From the NCBI RefSeq assembly GCF_036240795.1, contig NZ_CP108454.1, positions 5,764,001 through 5,828,000 on the forward strand: a DNA stretch of 64,000 nt, read 5' to 3'. Shown here piece after piece: positions 54,669 to 61,970 of this stretch. The position numbers and the translations under genes were made by a program. The notes below the pieces were generated by a model, which saw only the letters and a program-made list of their open reading frames with translations, had not been told where the DNA came from and did no database searches. Position 1 is the first letter of the stretch. Every line of letters starts with the position of its first letter. This stretch comes from Streptomyces sp. NBC_01268 (GTDB taxonomy: Bacteria; Actinomycetota; Actinomycetes; Streptomycetales; Streptomycetaceae).

Positions 54669-55214
54669 GTGACGAGGTCAGGGCAGGAGTATCCGGCGGC
54701 GTTACGCGACGGGCGGGAGGTCTGGCTCGACGGGGAGCGCGTCGCGGACGTCACCGCGCACCCGGCCTTCCGCTCGGCCGCGGCCTCCTCGGCCCGGCTC
54801 CACGAGCTCGCCGCCGACCCGGCCCTGCGGCCCGGGCAGGGGATCCCCTTCGCCCAGCGGATCACGGCCGGCGAGCCGTACCCCCGCGTCGTCCAGGGCA
54901 TCAAGCTGCTCGCCGGCGGGGCGCTGATCCAGCTCCCCGCGAGCGACCGGGCCCTCCACCCCGAACTCGGGGCGCTCGTGCACCGCTGGTTCCGCACCCC
55001 GGGCGAGCCCTCCGAGAACCGGATCAAGCTCCTCGAACTCGCCCGGGACGGCCCCGGTTCCGAGTTCGCCTACCGCCACCGGCAGTACGAGCGCTTCCAC
55101 CAGGGCGCCCCGCGCGTCTACCTCACCATGCGGACCCGGGCCGGCGCCGCCGACGCCGGCGAGGCACCGGCCCGGGCCTGTCTCGACGGCTACGACCTGG
55201 GCACGAGCCGGTGA
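54669..55214 (+). pseudogene. internally deleted HpaB-type flavin-dependent hydroxylase
   Basis: 181 codons. The first ~45 (YPAALRDGREVWLDGERVADVTAHPAFR) match the N-terminus of 4-hydroxyphenylacetate 3-hydroxylase (HpaB). The rest (PRVVQGIKLLAGGALIQLPASD to QYERFHQGAPRVYLTMR) matches its C-terminal domain, where the protein binds FAD and tetramerises. Roughly 300 middle residues, including the acyl-CoA dehydrogenase-like core, are missing; full HpaB is ~480-520. The join is near residues 60-70 (LAADPALRPGQGIPF). The reading frame is kept; GTG with AGGAGAGG upstream. Unlikely to be catalytic. Confidence 0.75.
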
Positions 55215-55272
55215 AGGCGCCGGACCGACCGCCCCGAGCGGTCGGCCCGGCCGGGACCACACGGGCCCGCTG

Positions 55273-55572
55273 ATGCCGTACGACCTCGTCGCGCCCGGAC
55301 TCGACGCACGCACCGACCCGCGCAGCTGTCCGCCGCCGTCAGCCGGGAGGCCGTCGAGCGGCCGACCCCGCGGCCGGAGGCCTCCGCTCGCGCGGGTGCT
55401 GCGCCTGCTCACGTCCTTCCGGGCCCGGCACCTCGCCCTCGCCCGCAAGGCCTACCGCGACGGGCTGCGCCGGTACGACGAGGGCAGCGGCGGCGCCCCC
55501 GTCGTCCTGCTCCGCTCGATCCTCGACCTCACCCGCGACAACGAGACGCTGGTGCGCCGCAGCGGCGCCTGA
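55273..55572 (+). CDS. short hypothetical protein, possible remnant
   Basis: 99-aa frame without a good ribosome site. Residues ~1-40 are low-complexity Pro/Arg. The C-terminal ~55 (VLRLLTSFRARHLALARKAYRDGLRRYDEGSGGAPVVLLRSILDLTRDNE) resemble the end of a heme dioxygenase-like (IDO/PrnB type) protein with a GTGG-like SGG segment, but this is a weak impression. It ends 14 bp before the FAD monooxygenase, and sits between two other damaged or accessory genes. It may be a remnant or a spurious frame. Confidence 0.4.
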   Translation: MPYDLVAPGLDARTDPRSCPPPSAGRPSSGRPRGRRPPLARVLRLLTSFRARHLALARKAYRDGLRRYDEGSGGAPVVLLRSILDLTRDNETLVRRSGA

Positions 55573-55586
55573 CGCAGGAGACCTCC

Positions 55587-56918
55587 ATGACCCCCCACAT
55601 AGTGATCGCCGGCGGCGGAGTCGCCGGACTCACCACCGCGCTCGCCCTGCACGCCGTCGGCTTCGAGCGGGTCACCGTCGTCGAGGCCGTCCGCGAACTG
55701 CGCCCGGCCGGGGCCGGACTCAACCTGATGCCGGGCGCCGTCCGCGAGCTCGACGCGCTCGGACTGCTCGCCGCCCTGGAGTCCGGCGCCGCCCTGCGCA
55801 CCCGCGAGCTGCGCTCCTACCACCGCTCGGGCGCGCTGATCTCCCGCGAGCCGCGCGGCCTGGGCGCCGGCTACCGCTGGCCCCAGCTCTCGGTCCACCG
55901 CGCCCACCTCCAGCGGGTGCTCGTCGACGCCGTTCGGGACCGGCTCGGGCCCGCCGCCGTCGTGCCCGGCGTCCGGGTGGCGGGCGTGGAGCTCCCCGGC
56001 GGCGGGCGGCCCCGGCTGCGGCTGGTGCACCGCGACGGCGGGCGCCGGGGGCGGGCCTCGATGGAGCCGGACGTGCTGATCGGCGCCGACGGGATCCGCT
56101 CGGCGGTCCGGGCCGCGCTCCACCCGGGCGAGACGGGACCGGTGTGGAACGGGATGCTGGTGTGGCGCGGGGTCTCCCGGGTGCCCGCCGCGGCCATCGG
56201 CTCCTTCATGCTGATCGCCGGCGACGACCGGCAGAAGGCCGAGGTCTACCCCATGACCCGCCCCGCGCGCCCCGGCGGCGAGGTGCTCGTCAACTGGGCG
56301 CTGGCCCGCCCGGCGGACGGCGCGCCCGAGGACCGGCTGCTGGGCGACTGGCGCCGGGACGTCGACGTGGAGACGTTCCTGCACCACTTCGAGGGCTGGG
56401 AGTTCGACGGCGTCAGCGTCCCCCGGGTCCTGCGCGCCGCCGAGACCGCCCAGGAGTACCCCGTGGTCGAACGCGACCCCCTCGACCGCTGGAGCCACGG
56501 CCCCACCACCCTCGTCGGCGACGCCGCCCACGCCATGTACCCCACCGGCTCCAACGGGGCCAGCCAGTCCGTCGTCGACGCCCGCGCCCTCGCCCACGCG
56601 CTCGCCTGCCACCCCGACCCGGCCGAGGCCCTGCGCGCCTACGAGGCGGAACGACGCCCCGTCACCACCGCCCTCCAGCAGGCCGACCGGCGGCTCGGCC
56701 CCGAGGTCGTCATCGACCTCGCGCACCGGCGCGCCCCGCACGGCTTCACCGACGTCCACCAGGTCATCCCCGCCGAGGAACTCGCCGCCATCGCCGCCCG
56801 CTACGCCGCCGCCGGCGCCTTCGACCCGGCCACCGTCAACCAGGGCTCCCCCTACGGGCCGCCGTGCCTCCCCGCGCGCGCCCCCCGCGCCGTAGCGGGA
56901 CCCGTCACCTTCGCCTAG
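55587..56918 (+). CDS. FAD-dependent monooxygenase (PhzS-like)
   Basis: 443-aa group A flavin monooxygenase with all three motifs: GxGxxG (IVIAGGGVAGLTTALAL), DG (VLIGADGIRSAVR) and GD (TTLVGDAAHAMYPTGSNGASQ). Overall it resembles PhzS, the phenazine hydroxylase, through LNLMPGAVRELDALGL, YRWPQLSVHRAHLQ and MLVWRGVSR. Full length and apparently intact. AGGAG lies 7 bp before the ATG. It hydroxylates an aromatic substrate with NAD(P)H; which one is unknown since the neighbours that would reveal the pathway (HpaB, dioxygenase-like) are broken. Upstream of glgP by 75 bp. Confidence 0.88.
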   Translation: MTPHIVIAGGGVAGLTTALALHAVGFERVTVVEAVRELRPAGAGLNLMPGAVRELDALGLLAALESGAALRTRELRSYHRSGALISREPRGLGAGYRWPQLSVHRAHLQRVLVDAVRDRLGPAAVVPGVRVAGVELPGGGRPRLRLVHRDGGRRGRASMEPDVLIGADGIRSAVRAALHPGETGPVWNGMLVWRGVSRVPAAAIGSFMLIAGDDRQKAEVYPMTRPARPGGEVLVNWALARPADGAPEDRLLGDWRRDVDVETFLHHFEGWEFDGVSVPRVLRAAETAQEYPVVERDPLDRWSHGPTTLVGDAAHAMYPTGSNGASQSVVDARALAHALACHPDPAEALRAYEAERRPVTTALQQADRRLGPEVVIDLAHRRAPHGFTDVHQVIPAEELAAIAARYAAAGAFDPATVNQGSPYGPPCLPARAPRAVAGPVTFA

Positions 56919-56993
56919 CCTCCGCGACGGAACCGCGGCCGCACAGCGTGGTGCTTCCGCTCCGCTCCGTCACACCCTGCGAAGGTGGAACAC

Positions 56994-59537
56994 GTGAAGG
57001 CAATCCGTCGATTCACCGTGCGCCCCGTCCTCCCCGACACCCTTCGACCCCTCGCCGACCTGGCGCGCAACCTGCGCTGGTCCTGGCACGAACCCACCCG
57101 CGAGCTCTTCGACTCCCTCGACCCCCTCGGGCACGGCGACGGCGACCCCGTCCGCGTGCTCGGCGCCATCGACGCCGGCCGCCTCGCCGCGCTCGCCGCC
57201 GACGAGGACTTCCAGGCCCGGCTGCGGGCCGCCGCCGAGGACCTCGACCGCTACCTCCACGAGCCCCGCTGGTACCAGCGCCAGGCCGGCGAGCCGCCCG
57301 CCTCGATCGCGTACTTCTCGCCCGAGTTCGGCGTCACCGCCGCCCTGCCGCAGTACTCCGGCGGCCTCGGCATCCTCGCCGGCGACCACCTCAAGGCCGC
57401 CAGCGACCTCGGCGTCCCGCTCATCGGCGTCGGACTGCTCTACCGCCACGGCTACTTCCGCCAGTCCCTCTCCCGCGACGGCTGGCAGCAGGAGCACTAC
57501 CCCGTCCTCGACCCCGGCGAGCTCCCCGTCACCCTGCTCCGCGAGCCCGACGGCACCCCCGCCCGGATCACCCTCGCCCTGCCCGGCGGCCGCAGCCTCC
57601 ACGCCCACCTGTGGATCGCCCAGGTCGGCCGGGTCCCGCTGCTCATGCTCGACTCCGACGTCGAGGAGAACGCCCCCGGCGAACGCGAGGTCACCGACCG
57701 GCTCTACGGCGGCGGCAGCGAACACCGCCTGCTCCAGGAGATGCTCCTCGGCATCGGCGGCGTCCGCGCCGTCCGCACCTGGTGCCGGCTCACCGGCACC
57801 CCCGCACCCGAGGTCTTCCACACCAACGAGGGCCACGCCGGCCTCCTCGGCCTCGAACGCATCCGCGAACTCGCCGGACAGGGGCTCGACTTCGACGCCG
57901 CCCTGGAGACCGTCCGGGCCGGCACCGTCTTCACCACCCACACGCCCGTCCCCGCCGGCATCGACCGCTTCGACCGGGCCCTCGTCGCCCGCCACCTCGG
58001 CGAGGACGGCGAACTCCCCGGCGTCGACGTCGGCCGGGTCCTCGCCCTCGGCGACGAGACCCCCCTCGGCGGCGAGCCCGGCCTCTTCAACATGGCCGCG
58101 ATGGGCCTCCGGCTCGCCCAGCGCGCCAACGGCGTCTCCACCCTGCACGGCGCCGTCAGCCGGGCCATGTTCGCCGGCCTCTGGCCCGGCTTCGACGGCG
58201 ACGAGATCCCCCTCACCTCCATCACCAACGGCGTCCACGCCCCCACCTGGACCGCCCCCGAGGTCGCCCGGCTCGGCCCCGAGGCCGACGACCGCACCCT
58301 GTGGGAACTCCGCCGCACCCTGCGCGAACGCCTCGTCACCGACGTACGGCACCGGCTCCGGGCCTCCTGGCGCCAGCGCGGCGCCGCCGCCGCCGAACTC
58401 GGCTGGACCGACTCCGTCCTCGACCCCGACGTCCTCACCATCGGCTTCGCCCGCCGCGTCCCCTCGTACAAGCGGCTCACCCTGATGCTGCGCGACAAGG
58501 ACCGGCTCCGCGGCCTGCTGCTCCACCCCGAACGCCCCGTGCAGCTGGTCGTCGCCGGGAAGGCGCACCCCGCCGACGACGGCGGGAAGCGGCTGGTCCA
58601 GGAACTCGTCCGGTTCGCCGACGACCCGCGGGTGCGGCACCGGATCGTCTTCCTGCCCGACTACGGCATGGGCATGGCCCGCGGCCTCTACCCCGGTTGC
58701 GACGTCTGGCTCAACAACCCGCTGCGCCCCCTGGAGGCCTGCGGCACCAGCGGCATGAAGGCCGCGCTCAACGGCTGCCTCAACCTCTCCGTCCTGGACG
58801 GCTGGTGGGACGAGTGGTTCGAGCCCGACTTCGGCTGGGCGATCCCCACCGCCGACGGGGCCGCCGCCCGCGACGAGGACCGCCGCGACGACCTGGAGGC
58901 CGCCGCGCTCTACGAGCTGATCGAGCGCCGGATCGCCCCCCGCTTCTACGACCGGGGCCCCGACGGGGTGCCGGCCGGCTGGACCACGATGGTCCGGCGC
59001 ACCCTCGGCGACCTCGGCCCCAAGGTGCCGGCCGACCGGATGGTGCGGGAGTACGTGACCCGGCTGTACGCCCCCGCGGCCGCCGCCCACCGGGAGCTCG
59101 ACCCGGCCCGGGCCCGCGGGCTCGCCGCCTGGAAGGCCCGGGTGCGCGGCGCCTGGCCGAAGGTGTCCGTCGACCACGTGGAGATCGGCGACGGCCTGGA
59201 GGACGCCGAACTGGGCGCCACCCCGGCCGTCCGGGTCCGGGTCGCCCTCGGCGAACTGACCCCCGACGACGTGGAGGTGCAGGCGGTCACCGGCCGGGTC
59301 GACCCCGACGACCGCCTCATCGAGCCGAGGACGACCGTCCTCAAACCCACCGGCGGCCCGGACCTCGAAGGACGGATCCCCTACGGGGGCGCCCTCTCCC
59401 TGGACCGCACCGGCCCCTTCGGCTGCACCGTCCGCGTCCTGCCGGCCCACCCCCTGCTCGCCCACCCGGCCGAACTGGGCCTGGTCACCCACCCGGCGGA
59501 GACGCACGCCGAGAACGGGGGAGTGATCCTGCGCTAG
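56994..59537 (+). CDS. glgP: alpha-glucan (glycogen) phosphorylase
   Basis: 847-aa GT35 phosphorylase of the short actinobacterial type with an N-terminal DUF3417 domain (~1-110), releasing glucose-1-phosphate from alpha-glucan. The PLP Lys is Lys589 in EACGTSGMKAALNG. YFSPEFGVTAALPQYSGGLGILAGDHLKAASDLG is the typical core. The GTG at 56994 (MKAIRRFTV) is preferred over the GTG at 56985 because GAAGGTGGA precedes it and homologues start there. It ends 9 bp before the convergent kinase. In S. coelicolor it lies directly beside glgE; here an accessory cluster separates them. Confidence 0.93.
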   Translation: MKAIRRFTVRPVLPDTLRPLADLARNLRWSWHEPTRELFDSLDPLGHGDGDPVRVLGAIDAGRLAALAADEDFQARLRAAAEDLDRYLHEPRWYQRQAGEPPASIAYFSPEFGVTAALPQYSGGLGILAGDHLKAASDLGVPLIGVGLLYRHGYFRQSLSRDGWQQEHYPVLDPGELPVTLLREPDGTPARITLALPGGRSLHAHLWIAQVGRVPLLMLDSDVEENAPGEREVTDRLYGGGSEHRLLQEMLLGIGGVRAVRTWCRLTGTPAPEVFHTNEGHAGLLGLERIRELAGQGLDFDAALETVRAGTVFTTHTPVPAGIDRFDRALVARHLGEDGELPGVDVGRVLALGDETPLGGEPGLFNMAAMGLRLAQRANGVSTLHGAVSRAMFAGLWPGFDGDEIPLTSITNGVHAPTWTAPEVARLGPEADDRTLWELRRTLRERLVTDVRHRLRASWRQRGAAAAELGWTDSVLDPDVLTIGFARRVPSYKRLTLMLRDKDRLRGLLLHPERPVQLVVAGKAHPADDGGKRLVQELVRFADDPRVRHRIVFLPDYGMGMARGLYPGCDVWLNNPLRPLEACGTSGMKAALNGCLNLSVLDGWWDEWFEPDFGWAIPTADGAAARDEDRRDDLEAAALYELIERRIAPRFYDRGPDGVPAGWTTMVRRTLGDLGPKVPADRMVREYVTRLYAPAAAAHRELDPARARGLAAWKARVRGAWPKVSVDHVEIGDGLEDAELGATPAVRVRVALGELTPDDVEVQAVTGRVDPDDRLIEPRTTVLKPTGGPDLEGRIPYGGALSLDRTGPFGCTVRVLPAHPLLAHPAELGLVTHPAETHAENGGVILR

Positions 59538-59546
59538 CCGCCCGCG

Positions 59547-61208
59547 TCACGGCACCTCCGCCCGGTCCACGAGCCGCCCGCCGACGAAGCAGAGCCGGTA
59601 CACCGGGATCGCGGCGAACATCGTCGCCCGGTAGTACAGGCACTCGTCCCTCCCGGGCGGCTCCGCCGGCACCCGCTGCGGGCGCCCGTCGAGCGCCCGG
59701 TCGGGCAGCCACTCGCCGACCTCCGAGCGGGTCTGGCCGAGGCGGATGCGGGCGTAGTCCTCCGGCTCCAGGTACGACTGGTGCTGGGTGTACAGGGCGA
59801 CGCCCGCCATCAGCAGGCCCAGCGCCACGAGCAGGGCCAGCGGGATCCAGATCACCCGCGCCAGCCCCCGGCGCACCTCACGCCGGGCCCGGTCCAGCTC
59901 CCGCGCCGACCGGGGCGCGGCGGGGCGCGGCGCGGGCGGGCGTGGCGGCAGGGCGGCGGACAGCTCGAAGCCGCCCTCCGCGGTGACCCGCTGGCCGAGC
60001 GTGCCGCCGGCGAGCCGCACCCGCTCGTCCAGACCGACGAGCCCGGTCCCGCCCGAGGCGAGCCCGGACCGCCCCGGCCCGGCGGGCCCACTGGTGACCC
60101 GGACCCGCACGTTGCCGGAGCCGGCGGTGCCGCCGGAGCCGGCCGCGCCGGAGCCGCCCGTGCCGCCGGAGCCGCCCGCATGGTCGGCGCCCGCGCCTCC
60201 CGCGCCGTCGGATCCACCCGTGCCACCCGTGCCACCCGTGCCTCCCGCGCCGCCCCCCGAGCGCTCCACGACGACCTCGACCGGCGCCCCCGGTGCGTGC
60301 TTGGCCGCGTTGGTGAGGCCCTCCTGCACCACCCGGTGGACGGCCCGCGCGGTCATGTCCGCGAGCGGCGCGGCCCCCGCCGCCTGGGTGAACCGGACCT
60401 CCATCCCGGAGGCGCGGGCCCGGCCGACCAGTTCGGCGACGGTCTCGTCCGCCGGGGCGACCGGCGCCGCCGTCGCCTCGTCGTCGCCCTCGCGCAGCAC
60501 GCCGATGATGTCCCGCAGCCGCCCGGTCGCGTCGGCCGCCGCCCGGCGCAGCTCGCCCGCCGCCCGCTGCTGGTCGGCGCCGAGCGCGGGATCCACCTCC
60601 AGGGCGCCCGCGCGGACCGCGATCAGGGCCAGGTCGTGGCCGAGCGAGTCGTGCATGTCGCCGGCGATCCGGGACCGCTCGCGCAGCCGCTCCCGGTCGG
60701 CGACGGCGGCCTGCTCGCGCTCCATCCGGTCGGCGAGCTCCCAGCCGCTGCGCACCAGCCGGTCGTACTGGCGCACGTATCGCCCGATCAGCCAGGGCGC
60801 GACGACCGCGAGGGCCAGCGACAGGATCAGCGCGAACCAGATCACCAGGGGCCGCCCGGTCAGCCGGACGAGGGCGAAGCCCACCACGGGCACCGCCGCG
60901 AACAGCCACAGCGCCGACCGGGTCGCCTCCGCCCGGCGCCCCGCGAGGTAGCCGAAGGCCACCAGGGCCAGGGTGTACGAGGGGGTGAACAGCTCCGGGC
61001 TGGTGGCCAGCGAGGCCGCCACCACGAGCGCCAGCGGCACCGCCGGCCACCGCCGCCCCAGCGCCACGCACACCGCGAGCACGGCCACGCCGACGCCGAC
61101 CCGGGTCCACGAGCCGCCGTCGTTCGGGTCCGACTTCAGCAGCACCGGGACGCAGAGCAGCAGCCACAGCGCGAGGTCGAAGGCCCGCTCGCGGGCCCGC
61201 TCACGCAT
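59547..61208 (-). CDS. NarL-system sensor histidine kinase with C-terminal exterior domain
   Basis: 553-aa membrane histidine kinase (HisKA_3). Four or five N-terminal helices (~10-160) carry no obvious sensor loop. The H-box is RSRIAGDMHDSLGHDLALIAV; the HATPase has VVQEGLTNAAKHAPGAPVEV, then a ~50-residue Gly/Ser/Thr insert (GGTGGTGGTGGSDGAGG) before the G-box (SGGTGLVGLDERVRL). Beyond the ATPase come another helix (~455-478, VIWIPLALLVALGLLMAGVAL) and a ~70-residue domain that should lie outside the cell, two Cys included. Overlaps the response regulator by 8 bp. Confidence 0.88.
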   Translation of the reverse strand: MRERARERAFDLALWLLLCVPVLLKSDPNDGGSWTRVGVGVAVLAVCVALGRRWPAVPLALVVAASLATSPELFTPSYTLALVAFGYLAGRRAEATRSALWLFAAVPVVGFALVRLTGRPLVIWFALILSLALAVVAPWLIGRYVRQYDRLVRSGWELADRMEREQAAVADRERLRERSRIAGDMHDSLGHDLALIAVRAGALEVDPALGADQQRAAGELRRAAADATGRLRDIIGVLREGDDEATAAPVAPADETVAELVGRARASGMEVRFTQAAGAAPLADMTARAVHRVVQEGLTNAAKHAPGAPVEVVVERSGGGAGGTGGTGGTGGSDGAGGAGADHAGGSGGTGGSGAAGSGGTAGSGNVRVRVTSGPAGPGRSGLASGGTGLVGLDERVRLAGGTLGQRVTAEGGFELSAALPPRPPAPRPAAPRSARELDRARREVRRGLARVIWIPLALLVALGLLMAGVALYTQHQSYLEPEDYARIRLGQTRSEVGEWLPDRALDGRPQRVPAEPPGRDECLYYRATMFAAIPVYRLCFVGGRLVDRAEVP

Positions 61209-61857
61209 CGGGCACCAGCCCCGCCTCGTACGCGAGGATCGCCAGCTGCACCCGGTTCCGCAGCCCGATCCGCCCCAGGACGGCGCTGACATGGGCCTTG
61301 ACGGTGCCCTCGACGACGTACAGGCGTTCGGCGATCTCCTGGTTGGCCAGGCCCGCCCCGACGAGGGCGACGACCTCGCGCTCGCGCCCGGTCAGCGGTT
61401 CGAGCCGGGCGCGGGCCCCGGCCGCCCGGGAGAAGCGCTCGCCGCCGAGCGTGTCGAGGACCCGGCGGGCGACGGCGGGGGAGAGGAAGGCGGCCCCCTC
61501 GGCCACCGCCCGTACGCCCGCGATCAGCTCCCGCGGATCCCCGGACTTGAGCAGGAAACCGCTCACGCCGCTGCCGAGCGCCCGCGCGATGTACGCGTCC
61601 TCGGAGAAGGTGGTGAGCATGACGACGGCCGCGTCGGGCACCGCCCGCCGCAGCTCCTCGGCCGCGCCGAGCCCGTCCAGTCGGGGCATCCGGATGTCGA
61701 GCAGCACGACGTCGGGCCGGTGCACCCGCGCGAGCTCCACGGCCTCGTGCCCGTCCCCGGCCTCGGCGACCACCTCGATGCCGGGGTCGCTGGCGAGGAT
61801 CGCCCGGACCCCGGCCCTGATCATCGCCTCGTCGTCGGCAAGCAGCACCCTGATCAT
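61201..61857 (-). CDS. NarL/FixJ-family response regulator
   Basis: 218-aa response regulator: receiver (~1-120) with acidic DDE, phospho-acceptor Asp in DVVLLDIRMP, Thr in VVMLTTF and Lys in GFLLKSG; LuxR-type HTH (LTGREREVVALVGAGLANQEIAERLYVVEGTVKAHVSAVLGRIGLRNR, ~155-203). It is first in the operon and overlaps the kinase by 8 bp. The terminator of the M4 protease lies just upstream (61881), so its promoter is in or near that hairpin. Targets unknown; the neighbouring protease is one candidate. Confidence 0.93.
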   Translation of the reverse strand: MIRVLLADDEAMIRAGVRAILASDPGIEVVAEAGDGHEAVELARVHRPDVVLLDIRMPRLDGLGAAEELRRAVPDAAVVMLTTFSEDAYIARALGSGVSGFLLKSGDPRELIAGVRAVAEGAAFLSPAVARRVLDTLGGERFSRAAGARARLEPLTGREREVVALVGAGLANQEIAERLYVVEGTVKAHVSAVLGRIGLRNRVQLAILAYEAGLVPDA

Positions 61858-61880
61858 CGGGCCACCCTACGCAGACGCGC

Positions 61881-61914
61881 GGACGCCCGGAGGGAGCGTT
61901 CCCTCCGGGCGTCC
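61881..61914 (-). terminator. terminator of the M4 protease gene
   Basis: GGACGCCCGGAGGGA (61881-61895), loop GCGT, and its complement (61900-61914): a perfect 15-bp stem, 56 bp past the protease stop. A second stem, TCTCCCGC/GCGGGAGA, sits closer at 61945-61963. Confidence 0.85.
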
Positions 61915-61970
61915 GTCAGCTCGGTCGTTCCACCTGGGTCGGGTTCTCCCGCGCGGCGGGAGACCGGTCC

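Noticed and set aside
54669..55214. Functional short flavin hydroxylase
   Set aside because: The central catalytic domain of HpaB is missing; only the ends align.
60112..60261. CRISPR-like or intergenic repeat
   Set aside because: The repeat is in frame within the kinase coding region and encodes Gly-rich sequence; no spacers or uniform repeats.
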